A program made the translations under genes and the position numbers. Positions 36,818-44,695 of a DNA stretch of 58,964 nt are shown in pieces; within the stretch, counting starts at the first letter, position 1, and each line of letters starts with the position of its first letter. The notes beneath the pieces were generated by a model. That model had not been told where the DNA came from. It ran no database searches and saw nothing but the letters and a program-made list of their open reading frames with translations. This DNA comes from an uncultured Arthrobacter sp. (GTDB taxonomy: Bacteria > Actinomycetota > Actinomycetes > Actinomycetales > Micrococcaceae), in the NCBI RefSeq assembly GCF_902805515.1, contig NZ_CADCTE010000008.1, positions 1-58,964 on the forward strand, given 5' to 3'.

Positions 36818-37947
36818 CGCATATCACCCCCACCACGCTCTCGGACGGCCGTGAGCTCATCTACTTCGACGCCTCGGAGGATTCGGCCCGGCTGCACGCC
36901 GACCCCGCCGCGACGGCCGACAGCCGTGGCCTCGACCCCCGCGGCACCGCCACCGGCGATGCCCGTTACGACGCGCTCAGCGGCGAGTGGGTCGCCGTGG
37001 CCGCGCACCGCCAGACCCGCACGCACCTCCCCCCGGCCGACCAGTGCCCGCTGTGCGCCTCGAACGAGCGCTACGCCTCCGAGATCCCGGCCCCGGACTA
37101 CGAGGTCGTGGTGTTCGAGAACCGGTTCGCCTCCTTCGGCCCGCAGCTCGGCTCGCTGCCGGATACCCCCGAGTGGGGCACGACGACGACGGCCTTCGGC
37201 CGCTGCGAGGTCATCGCCTTCGACCCGGCACACGACGGCTCCTTCGCCTCGCTCTCCCCCGAGCGTGCCCGCACCGTCATCGACGCGTGGGCACAGCGCA
37301 CCGAGGCCCTCTCGGCGATGGAAGGCATCCGTCAGGTCTTCCCCTTCGAGAACCGCGGCGCCGAGATCGGCGTCACCCTGCTCCACCCGCACGGGCAGAT
37401 CTACGCCTACCCCTTCATCCCGCCGCGTGCGGCGCAGCTCGGCGCGCAGGCAACCGCGTTCTACGAGACCTCCGGCGGACGCGAGACGCTGATGGGCGCT
37501 GCCCTGAAGAAGGAGCGGGACTCCGGGGAGCGGATGATCCTCGAGGGCAAGCACTTCAGCGCGTTTGTCCCCTTCGCCGCGCGCTGGCCGCTTGAGGTGC
37601 ACCTCGTGCCGCACCGCCAGGTCCCGGACCTCGCGGCGCTGAACCCGGCCGAGCGCGATGACCTCACCGAGGTCTACCTGAACCTGCTGGGCAAGGTCGA
37701 CGCCCTGTACTCGACCCCCACCCCGTACATCGCCGCCTGGCAGCAGGCACCCCTGGATGCACGCATCCGCCCCGCCAGCTACCTCCACCTGCAGCTGACC
37801 TCACCGCGCCGTGCGGAGGACAAGCTGAAGTTCCTCGCCGGCTCCGAAGCGGCCATGGGAGCGTTCATCAACGACACCACCCCCGAGCAGGTTGCCGACC
37901 GACTGCGCAACGCCGTGCCGGGAACCCCAGGAAAGGCAACCTCATGA
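36814..37947 (+). CDS. galT: Galactose-1-phosphate uridylyltransferase
   Basis: Leloir enzyme exchanging UMP between UDP-glucose and galactose-1-phosphate. 377 residues. Seen: DALSGEWVAVAAHRQTRTHL, the zinc-type CPLCASNERYASEIPAPDYE, and the active-site triad motif TLLHPHGQIYAYPFIPPRAA with the uridylylated His in HPHGQ; a C-terminal VHLVPHRQVPDLAALNPAE completes it. ATG 36814 overlaps the regulator stop, and its own stop overlaps galK (ATGA), so three genes are coupled. Confidence 0.96.
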   Translation: MTHITPTTLSDGRELIYFDASEDSARLHADPAATADSRGLDPRGTATGDARYDALSGEWVAVAAHRQTRTHLPPADQCPLCASNERYASEIPAPDYEVVVFENRFASFGPQLGSLPDTPEWGTTTTAFGRCEVIAFDPAHDGSFASLSPERARTVIDAWAQRTEALSAMEGIRQVFPFENRGAEIGVTLLHPHGQIYAYPFIPPRAAQLGAQATAFYETSGGRETLMGAALKKERDSGERMILEGKHFSAFVPFAARWPLEVHLVPHRQVPDLAALNPAERDDLTEVYLNLLGKVDALYSTPTPYIAAWQQAPLDARIRPASYLHLQLTSPRRAEDKLKFLAGSEAAMGAFINDTTPEQVADRLRNAVPGTPGKATS

Positions 37948-39098
37948 CTCTCTCCGCAGCAGAACTCGCCGCGGCGTTCACCGCCCGCTTCGGCACCGAG
38001 CCGGCCGGCGTCTGGTCGGCTCCGGGCCGGGTGAACCTGATCGGTGAGCACACCGACTACAACGACGGCTTCGTGCTTCCCTTCGCCATCGACCGCTCGA
38101 CAATGGTCGCCGCCCGGCCCCGCACCGACAGCACCGTCCGGGTCGCCTCAACCTTCAGCGAGGGCGATGTCGTCACCGCCGACCTGGACGGGCTGGCCGC
38201 GGGCGACGTCGAGGGCTGGGCCGCCTACCCGGTGGGCGTCCTCTGGGCGCTCGGCCGGTCGGGCCACGCGGTCCCGGGCATGGACCTGCTCGTCGACTCC
38301 TCGGTGCCCGTCGGCGCCGGGCTCTCCTCCTCGGCCGCGCTTGAGTGTGCCGTCGCCGCGGCGGCCAATGACCTTGCCTCGGCGGGGCTCTCGCGCTCCC
38401 AGCTGGCCTCGATCGGGCGGCTGGCCGAGAACGAGATGGTCGGCGCGCCCACCGGCATCATGGACCAGACGGCCTCACTGCTGGGCGAGGTGGGCCACGC
38501 CGTCTTCCTCGACTGCCGCAGCCTCGAGACGATGCTCGTGCCGCTCGACCTCGACGGTGCGGGGCTGACCCTGCTGGTGATGGACACCCGGGTAAGCCAC
38601 TCCCACTCGACCGGCGGCTATGCCTCCCGCCGCGCATCCTGCGAGGAGGGCGCCCGGCAGATGGGCGTGCCCGCCCTGCGCGATCTCTCGGTGGCCGATC
38701 TGGGCAACGCCGCGGGGATCCTCGACGAGGAGACCTTCCGGCGGGTGCGCCACGTGGTGACCGAGAACGCCCGGGTTGAGGACGCCGTGGCCGTGCTGAC
38801 CACCAAGGGCCCGGGCGCCCTGGGGCCGCTGCTGAACCAGAGCCACGCCTCGATGCGCGATGACTTTGAGATCAGCTGCCCCGAACTCGACCTCGCCGTC
38901 GACACCGCGGTCTCTGCCGGTGCGGTGGGCGCGCGCATGACCGGCGGCGGCTTCGGCGGCGCCGCGATTGCCCTCGTGAACACCGAGGACGCCGACGCCG
39001 TTTCCAAGGCGGTCACGGCTGCCTTCGCCGACGCCGGGTTCAAATCACCGGTGATCTTCGCTGTGATGCCCGACGCCGGGGCCCGCCGGGTGGCCTGA
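37944..39098 (+). CDS. galK: Galactokinase
   Basis: GHMP kinase that phosphorylates galactose at C1. 384 residues. Seen: WSAPGRVNLIGEHTDYNDGF (galactokinase signature), the ATP loop SVPVGAGLSSSAALECAVAA, GAPTGIMDQTASLLGEVGHA with the catalytic Asp, and the C-terminal GARMTGGGFGGAAIALVNT. It ends the operon and is followed by two palindromes. No galE is present in this window, so UDP-galactose epimerase must be encoded elsewhere. Confidence 0.97.
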   Translation: MTLSAAELAAAFTARFGTEPAGVWSAPGRVNLIGEHTDYNDGFVLPFAIDRSTMVAARPRTDSTVRVASTFSEGDVVTADLDGLAAGDVEGWAAYPVGVLWALGRSGHAVPGMDLLVDSSVPVGAGLSSSAALECAVAAAANDLASAGLSRSQLASIGRLAENEMVGAPTGIMDQTASLLGEVGHAVFLDCRSLETMLVPLDLDGAGLTLLVMDTRVSHSHSTGGYASRRASCEEGARQMGVPALRDLSVADLGNAAGILDEETFRRVRHVVTENARVEDAVAVLTTKGPGALGPLLNQSHASMRDDFEISCPELDLAVDTAVSAGAVGARMTGGGFGGAAIALVNTEDADAVSKAVTAAFADAGFKSPVIFAVMPDAGARRVA

Positions 39099-39123
39099 GC
39101 GCCGGCCGCTGACAGCTGATCGC

Positions 39124-39161
39124 GACACACCGGTGGTATCCGCGGATATCACCGGTGTGTC
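39124..39161. repeat. 38-base palindrome after galK
   Basis: GACACACCGGTG (39124-39135) and CACCGGTGTGTC (39150-39161) flank an inner palindrome TATCCGCGGATA. It lies between convergent galK and the Bax1-type gene, just before a normal terminator, so ending transcription is not its only possible role. Confidence 0.75.
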
Positions 39162-39170
39162 AAACAGGAA

Positions 39171-39196
39171 GGGCCCGCAGCCGGTGCTGCGGGCCC
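39171..39196. terminator. Bidirectional terminator between galK and the Bax1-type gene
   Basis: GGGCCCGCAGC, four bases, GCTGCGGGCCC, followed by TTCCTTT on the plus strand and TTCCTGTTT on the minus strand. An 11-base perfect stem with short T-rich tails on both sides serves both convergent genes. Confidence 0.8.
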
Positions 39197-39240
39197 TTCC
39201 TTTGAGCTTCTTCAGTCAGTCAGCGATGGTGCCGGCCGTG

Positions 39241-40092
39241 TTACTCGTCGCCGCGCAGGATCGCGATCAGGCGCAGGAACTCGATGTACAGCCAGATCAG
39301 GGTGACCGTGAGGCCGAACGCGGCCGTCCAGGAGTAGCGCTGCGGGGCGCCGTTCTTGACGCCCTCGTCGATCGAGGTGAAGTCGATGATCAGCGAGAAC
39401 GCCGCAAGGCCGATGGCGAGAATGCCGACCAGGACGCCGAGCGGGATACCGAAGATCTCCACACCGGTGCGCAGGCCCCACGGGTCATTGCTGACGCCGA
39501 AGACCATCAGGCCCAGGTTGATCAGCGAGAACGCCAGGTAGCTCAGCATGGCGATCATAAAGAACTTCATCGCCTTGGGCGTCGCACGCACCTTGCCGCT
39601 CTTGAACAGCGCCAGGGTCACGGCGAACACTGTCACGGTGCCGAGGAGCGCCTGGATCGCGATGCCGGGGAAGGCCGCCTCGAGGAACATGGTGATTCCG
39701 CCGAGGAACAGGCCCTGGAGCGCCGAGTAGGCAAGGATGAGAGCCGGGACCGGCTCGCGCTTGAAGGAGTTGACCAGCCCCAGGACGAGTCCGCCGATCA
39801 GGCCGACGACCATCAGGGCCGGCGCAAGCCCCGGCACGAGGAACACCGGGATGGCCGCGCCCACGAGAACGACTGCGATCGAGAGGATCGTCTTGACGAT
39901 GACGTCGTCGTAGGTCATCCGGCCGGTCTCGGCCGGTCCCGCCGCAGGGCGGTTGTACATGTGCTCCAGCTGCTGCTGGTTCAGAGCCGACTGACCCGCG
40001 AAGGTCGTCGTGCCGTAGGCCGCCGGGCTGGTGCCGCGGGCGGCAGAACGGAAGGTCTTTCCGTTGAAAACCGGATTTCCGCCGATTGCCAT
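39241..40092 (-). CDS. Bax inhibitor-1 / YccA family membrane protein
   Basis: A 283-residue membrane protein of the Bax1-I group. Residues 1-80 are cytoplasmic (MAIGGNPVFNGKTFRS, then QQLEHMYNRPAAGP), followed by seven hydrophobic segments: TILSIAVVLVGAAIPVFLV, LAPALMVVGLIGGLVLGLV, ILAYSALQGLFLGGITMFLE and others, ending with the charged IDFTSIDEGVKNGAPQRYSW loop typical of the family. ATG 40092 has GGAGG ten bases upstream. Family members act as pH-gated ion channels or membrane stress factors; the role here is unknown. Two direct repeats lie in its upstream region. Confidence 0.92.
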   Translation of the reverse strand: MAIGGNPVFNGKTFRSAARGTSPAAYGTTTFAGQSALNQQQLEHMYNRPAAGPAETGRMTYDDVIVKTILSIAVVLVGAAIPVFLVPGLAPALMVVGLIGGLVLGLVNSFKREPVPALILAYSALQGLFLGGITMFLEAAFPGIAIQALLGTVTVFAVTLALFKSGKVRATPKAMKFFMIAMLSYLAFSLINLGLMVFGVSNDPWGLRTGVEIFGIPLGVLVGILAIGLAAFSLIIDFTSIDEGVKNGAPQRYSWTAAFGLTVTLIWLYIEFLRLIAILRGDE

Positions 40093-40115
40093 TTTGTGTA
40101 GTCCTCCAATAGGGG

Positions 40116-40157
40116 GCTGTAAGTGTTCCAACCCTACCCATATCAACGCTGTAAGTG
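40116..40157. promoter_or_regulatory. Direct repeat GCTGTAAGTG upstream of the Bax1-type gene
   Basis: GCTGTAAGTG occurs at 40116-40125 and 40148-40157, exactly 32 bases apart, or three helical turns, so proteins bound at both would sit on the same face. It lies 25-65 bases upstream of ATG 40092. Confidence 0.4.
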
Positions 40158-40284
40158 GGCTTTTGTTCCCGCCCCGGGCCGCGTCTCCCGCGCCGTTCCG
40201 CGCAGTTGTTATCCAATCGCTACCTGGCCGGGGCCGATTGGTTCGGAACGGAAACAGCGCCCGAGTAACATAAGCTCCACATTG

Positions 40285-40300
40285 AGTGACACCAGTCACA
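40285..40300. promoter_or_regulatory. CRP/GlxR-type site upstream of livHMGF
   Basis: AGTGACACCAGTCACA fits GTGA-N6-TCAC, the core of CRP-family sites (GlxR or Cmr in actinobacteria). It lies 54 bases before the livH start. A small hairpin (CCTGCC/GGCAGG, 40311-40327) follows. The rest of the 261-base gap 40093-40353 shows no other clear signal. Confidence 0.55.
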
Positions 40301-40353
40301 CGCATGATCTCCTGCCCGTCCGGCAGGCGGCCCCCACAGTGGAGGTTCCTATC

Positions 40354-41691
40354 TTGATAACCCAACCGACGCCTGCACGGCTCGGGAAGATGATCGCTGC
40401 CCTTTTCAGCGTGCTTCTCGCCGTGCTTCTCAGCGCACCGTCAGCGCAGGCGTCCACCCAGCCGCCCGTGAGGGCGATGAATTCGGCAGTACCTGCAACT
40501 GTTCAGGCGGAAGAGTTCCAGGACCGCATCAGCGGCGTCCTTCGAGGCGTCGACGGCCCGATCGCCGACGTCACCATCACGGCCACGGGCAACGGCTTTG
40601 AAGGCGAAACCACCTCCGGCGAGAACGGCTTCTGGTCAATCGGTGTGCCGGAACAGGGCTCCTATGAGGTCGAGGTCGACGAAGACACCCTCCCCGAGGG
40701 AATCACCCTCGCCGAGGGCCAGGAGAACCCACGCACCGTCACCTTCGCCGGAACCTCGAACGCCACGACCCTCTTCCTGTTCGGTGAGGGAATCGTCGCC
40801 CAGGGCGGAACCTTCTGGGACACCCTCGCCGAACGCGCACTTGCGGGCTTCAGCTTCGGGCTCCTCCTCGCGCTGAGCGCCGTCGGACTCTCGCTGATCT
40901 TCGGCACCACGGGCCTGACCAACTTCGCCCACGGCGAGATGGTCACCCTCGGGGCCGTCCTGACCTTCGGTTTCGCCGCGCTCGGACTCCCCGCGCCGGT
41001 CGCCATCATCCTGGCGGTGATCGGCGGCGGCGTGCTCGGTTACGTGCAGGACGCCGGGCTGTGGAAGCCGCTGCGGAACCGCGGCACCGGCCTCGTCCCA
41101 ATGATGATCGTCAGCATCGGCCTGGCGCTGGCGCTGCGCTACATCATCCAGTTCAACTTCGGCGGGGCGACCACCCAGCTTCCCGGCTCCCAGGGCGAGA
41201 TCATCAACCTCGGGGCGCTCTCCATCTCGCAGAACAACCTGAACTCGCTCATCGTGAGCCTGGTTGTCATCCTGCTGGTGGCGTTCCTGCTGCTGAAGAC
41301 CCGCATTGGGAAGGCGACCCGCGCGGTGGCCGACAATCCCGCGCTGGCGGCGGCGTCGGGGATCGACGTCGACCGGGTGATCCGGATCGTCTGGGTGATC
41401 GGCGGCATGCTCGCCGCGCTGGGCGGCATCCTGTGGGCCTACTACCGCCCGGGGGTCTCCTTCAACATGGGCCAGCAGATCCTGCTGCTGATCTTCGCCG
41501 GCGTTGTGCTCGGCGGCCTCGGCACGGTCTTTGGGGCGCTCATCGGCTCAATCATCGTGGGGCTGTTCGTCGAAATCTCAACGCTCTGGCTTGAGGCCGA
41601 CCTGAAGTACGTCGGCGCTCTGCTCATCATGATTCTCGTGCTCCTCTTCCGGCCGCAGGGTATCCTCGGCCGCCGCGAGCGCATAGGTTAG
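40354..41691 (+). CDS. livH: Branched-chain amino acid ABC permease LivH fused to an extracytoplasmic domain
   Basis: Inner-membrane permease of a Liv-type ABC importer, 445 residues. TTG 40354 with GGAGG eight bases upstream starts a signal sequence (MIAALFSVLLAVLLSAPSAQ, residues 13-32, likely cut after AQA). Residues 50-150 form a beta-rich outer domain (RISGVLRGVDGPIADVTITA, TTSGENGFWSIGVPEQGSYE) of the carboxypeptidase regulatory type. The permease follows: LALSAVGLSLIFGTTGLTNF, AHGEMVTLGAVL and the C-terminal LLFRPQGILGRRERIG. Ordinary LivH proteins have about 290-300 residues and lack the outer domain. Confidence 0.92.
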   Translation: MITQPTPARLGKMIAALFSVLLAVLLSAPSAQASTQPPVRAMNSAVPATVQAEEFQDRISGVLRGVDGPIADVTITATGNGFEGETTSGENGFWSIGVPEQGSYEVEVDEDTLPEGITLAEGQENPRTVTFAGTSNATTLFLFGEGIVAQGGTFWDTLAERALAGFSFGLLLALSAVGLSLIFGTTGLTNFAHGEMVTLGAVLTFGFAALGLPAPVAIILAVIGGGVLGYVQDAGLWKPLRNRGTGLVPMMIVSIGLALALRYIIQFNFGGATTQLPGSQGEIINLGALSISQNNLNSLIVSLVVILLVAFLLLKTRIGKATRAVADNPALAAASGIDVDRVIRIVWVIGGMLAALGGILWAYYRPGVSFNMGQQILLLIFAGVVLGGLGTVFGALIGSIIVGLFVEISTLWLEADLKYVGALLIMILVLLFRPQGILGRRERIG

Positions 41692-41699
41692 GGGTTCCA

Positions 41700-42680
41700 A
41701 TGGATTTCGGAAACATCCTTGTCAACGCCTTCGGCGAACTCATCAGCCCGACGACGGCGGCCTACGCGCTTGCCGCCCTCGGCCTCGCCGTCCACTTCGG
41801 CTACTCGGGCCTGCTGAACTTCGGGCAGGCCGGCTTCATGGCCGTCGGAGCCTACGGCTTCGCCATCTCCACGCTGACCTTCAACGCCCCGCTGCCGGTC
41901 GCGGTGCTCGTCGCAATGCTCGCATCGGTGGTCTTCGCCATCGTGCTGGGCATCCCGACCCTGCGCCTGCGGACCGACTACCTGGCGATCGTCACCATCG
42001 CCGCCGCGGAGATCATCCGGTACGTGGTCACCACCAACGACCTCACCGAGGTCACCGGCTCGGCGAACGGGCTGGCGGCCTTCGAGGGCGGGTTCTACGC
42101 CCTCAACCCCTTCCCGGCGGGCACCTACAACATCGGCCCCCTGGCGATGAACGAGCGCAACTTCTGGATCCGCGTCGTGGGCTGGTCGGTCGTCATCCTC
42201 GCCTGCCTCACCGTGTGGCTGCTCATGCGCAGCCCCTGGGGACGCGTCCTCAAGGGCATCCGCGAGGACGAGAACGCCGTCCGCGCCCTGGGCAAGAACG
42301 TCTACGCCTACAAGATGCAGGCACTGGTGATCGGCGGCATCCTCGGATCGCTCGCGGGGATGGTGTTCACCCTCCCCCGCGGCGCCGTCCAGCCGGCCAA
42401 CTACGCGACCGAACTCACGTTCTTCCTGTACACCTGCCTGCTGCTCGGAGGCATGGCCACCGTGCTGGGACCGGTGATCGGCGCCATGATGTTCTGGCTG
42501 GTCCTGTCGCTGACCCAGGGCATCCTGTACGGCGCGATCGAGTCGGGTGCCATCACCTTCCTCACGAACACCCAGGCCGGGCAGCTGCGCTACATCCTCG
42601 TCGGTATCGCCCTGATGCTGCTGATGGTCTTTAGACCGCAGGGCGTGCTGGGCAACAAGAAGGAGCTGGCATTCGCATGA
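41700..42680 (+). CDS. livM: Branched-chain amino acid ABC permease LivM
   Basis: Second permease subunit, 326 residues, with eight or nine membrane segments. Seen: LAVHFGYSGLLNFGQAGFMA near residue 30, FAIVLGIPTLRLRTDYLAIV, the coupling-loop segment SPWGRVLKGIREDENAVRAL, and VFRPQGVLGNKKELAFA at the end. Eight bases separate it from livH, and its stop overlaps livG as ATGA. Confidence 0.94.
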   Translation: MDFGNILVNAFGELISPTTAAYALAALGLAVHFGYSGLLNFGQAGFMAVGAYGFAISTLTFNAPLPVAVLVAMLASVVFAIVLGIPTLRLRTDYLAIVTIAAAEIIRYVVTTNDLTEVTGSANGLAAFEGGFYALNPFPAGTYNIGPLAMNERNFWIRVVGWSVVILACLTVWLLMRSPWGRVLKGIREDENAVRALGKNVYAYKMQALVIGGILGSLAGMVFTLPRGAVQPANYATELTFFLYTCLLLGGMATVLGPVIGAMMFWLVLSLTQGILYGAIESGAITFLTNTQAGQLRYILVGIALMLLMVFRPQGVLGNKKELAFA

Positions 42681-43780
42681 GCGAGAATTCCACCAACCAC
42701 GTCCCGTCCGGCGGTGGCGCCCACCGCGCCACGCCGTCGGATACGACGGCGGGGTCCGCCGTCGCCGCGGCCCCCGCGGCCGAGAACTACATGAACGACA
42801 CCCGGCCCATCGCCAGCGGCGACGCCGGCCCGGGCTGCCGCAAGCGGGACCCCATCGTCGTCGCGAAGAACGTCACCCGCAGCTTCGGCGGCATCAATGC
42901 CGTCGACGTCGAATACCTCGAGATTCCGCGCAACAAGATCACTGCCCTGATCGGCCCCAACGGCGCCGGAAAGACGACGCTGTTCAACCTGCTCACCGGA
43001 TTCGACAACCCCAACAGCGGGGACTGGGAGTTCGACGGCAAGCCGCTCGCCAAGGTCCCGCCGTACAAGGTGGCCCGGATGGGCATGGTGCGCACCTTCC
43101 AGCTCACCAAGGTGATGGGCAAGCTCACGGTCATCGAGAACATGCGGCTCGGTGCCACCAAGCAGCCCGGCGAGAGCCTGGCCAAGGCGCTGTTCAAGGG
43201 CCTCTGGGGTGCCCGCGAGAGGGAGATCACATCCCAGGCCGAGGTGCTGCTCGCGAAGTTCAAGCTCGACACCAAGCGGGACGACTACGCCGCCTCCCTC
43301 TCGGGCGGGCAGCGCAAGCTCCTGGAGATGGCACGGGCCCTCATGGTCAAGCCGCGCCTGGTGATGCTCGATGAGCCCATGGCCGGCGTCAACCCGGCCC
43401 TGACCCAGTCGCTGCTCGACCACATCAAGAACCTCAAGGCCGAAGGCATGACGGTGCTGTTCGTCGAACACGACATGCACATGGTCCGCCACATCGCCGA
43501 CTGGGTGGTGGTGATGGCCGAGGGGAAGATCGTCGCCGAGGGGCCGCCCGACATCGTCATGAAGGACCAGGCCGTCATCGACGCCTACCTGGGCGCCCAC
43601 CACGACGTCGACCTCGGCGACTCGACCGGTGTCGAGCGCCTCGAGGAGGAGCTCGCCCACGACTCCGAGTCGGTCGTCGGCACCGAGGACGAGGGAATCC
43701 TCGGCCACTCAATCACCGAGGTCAGCGAACCCGGATCCACCCGCACCGGATCGACCGGCACTGAGGAGACAAAGCGATGA
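42677..43780 (+). CDS. livG: Branched-chain amino acid ABC ATPase LivG
   Basis: Cytoplasmic ATP-binding subunit, 367 residues, longer than usual (about 255): it has an extra 50-residue low-complexity N-terminus and an acidic 60-residue C-terminal tail. Walker A LIGPNGAGKTTLFNLLTG, LivG-type TFQLTKVMGKLTVIENM, signature SLSGGQRKLLEMARALM, Walker B LVMLDEPMAGVNP and the switch His in VLFVEHDMHMVRHI are all present. A start at the second Met (about 42791) would remove part of the extension. ATGA overlaps on both sides tie it to livM and livF. Confidence 0.94.
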   Translation: MSENSTNHVPSGGGAHRATPSDTTAGSAVAAAPAAENYMNDTRPIASGDAGPGCRKRDPIVVAKNVTRSFGGINAVDVEYLEIPRNKITALIGPNGAGKTTLFNLLTGFDNPNSGDWEFDGKPLAKVPPYKVARMGMVRTFQLTKVMGKLTVIENMRLGATKQPGESLAKALFKGLWGAREREITSQAEVLLAKFKLDTKRDDYAASLSGGQRKLLEMARALMVKPRLVMLDEPMAGVNPALTQSLLDHIKNLKAEGMTVLFVEHDMHMVRHIADWVVVMAEGKIVAEGPPDIVMKDQAVIDAYLGAHHDVDLGDSTGVERLEEELAHDSESVVGTEDEGILGHSITEVSEPGSTRTGSTGTEETKR

Positions 43781-44517
43781 GCGAGTACGAAGGCGACTCA
43801 GTGGTGAAGGTCACCGACCTGGTGGCCGGGTACCTGCCCGGGGTCAACATCCTCAACGGGTGCAGCATCGAGGCCCGCCGGGGCGAACTGATCGGCATCA
43901 TCGGACCGAACGGCGCAGGCAAGTCGACCCTGCTCAAGGCGATGTTCGGCCTGGTGAAGATCCACTCCGGGCAGGTGATGGTCCGCGGCAAGGACCTCAC
44001 CGGCCTCAAGGCGAACCGCCTGGTCAGCCAGGGCGTGGGCTTCGTGCCCCAGAACAACAACGTCTTCTCGACGCTGACCATCGAGGAAAACCTGCAGATG
44101 GGCATGTACCAGCGGCCCAAGGACTTCAAGACGCGGTTCGACTTCGTCACCGGCCTTTTCCCGGAACTGGCCAAGCGGCGCGCCCAGCGGGCCGGCTCCC
44201 TCTCCGGCGGCGAGCGCCAGATGGTGGCCATGGGCCGGGCGTTGATGATGGAACCGGCGGTGCTGCTGCTCGATGAGCCCTCGGCAGGCCTGTCCCCCGT
44301 CAAGCAGGACGAGACCTTCCTGCGCGTCCATGAGATCAACCGGGCCGGCGTCTCGGTGATCATGGTTGAGCAGAACGCGCGGCGGTGCCTGCAGATCTGC
44401 GACCGCGCCTACGTGCTCGACCAGGGCAAGGACGCCTACACCGGCACCGGCCGCGAACTGATGAAGGACCCCAAGGTCATCCAGCTGTACCTGGGCACCC
44501 TGGCCGACACGGCCTGA
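43777..44517 (+). CDS. livF: Branched-chain amino acid ABC ATPase LivF
   Basis: Second ATPase of the importer, 246 residues. Walker A IGPNGAGKSTLLKAMFG, VSQGVGFVPQNNNVFSTLTI, signature GSLSGGERQMVAMGRALMM, Walker B VLLLDEPSAGLSPVKQDE, and VIMVEQNARRCLQICDRAYV (LivF has VEQN where most ABC proteins have a His) are seen. It is the last gene of livHMGF and precedes a strong terminator. Confidence 0.95.
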   Translation: MSEYEGDSVVKVTDLVAGYLPGVNILNGCSIEARRGELIGIIGPNGAGKSTLLKAMFGLVKIHSGQVMVRGKDLTGLKANRLVSQGVGFVPQNNNVFSTLTIEENLQMGMYQRPKDFKTRFDFVTGLFPELAKRRAQRAGSLSGGERQMVAMGRALMMEPAVLLLDEPSAGLSPVKQDETFLRVHEINRAGVSVIMVEQNARRCLQICDRAYVLDQGKDAYTGTGRELMKDPKVIQLYLGTLADTA

Positions 44518-44550
44518 TCCCCCTGGAACATACCTGCTTGGCACAGAACT

Positions 44551-44579
44551 GCGGGCGGCTCCGGAAACGGGCCGCCCGC
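44551..44579 (+). terminator. Terminator of the livHMGF operon
   Basis: GCGGGCGGC, 11 bases, GCCGCCCGC forms a nine-base GC stem, followed by AGTCGTTT. It lies 34 bases after the livF stop. Confidence 0.7.
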
Positions 44580-44627
44580 AGTCGTTTAACCCTGCGGAAG
44601 GACCTCCACCCTTTTCAATCAGACCTC

Positions 44628-44656
44628 TTGACGCATACCCCCCAGGGGTATATGTT
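44628..44656 (+). promoter_or_regulatory. Copper-responsive promoter with CsoR-type operator
   Basis: TTGACG (44628-44633) and TATGTT (44651-44656) make a promoter with a 17-base spacer. The spacer is filled by ATACCCCCCAGGGGTAT (44635-44651), the pseudo-palindromic G/C-tract site bound by CsoR-family copper repressors. Repressor binding would block RNA polymerase until copper releases it. Confidence 0.75.
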
Positions 44657-44695
44657 CGGTACGTCAGCATCACTGGACGGGTCAAGGAGCCTCCC

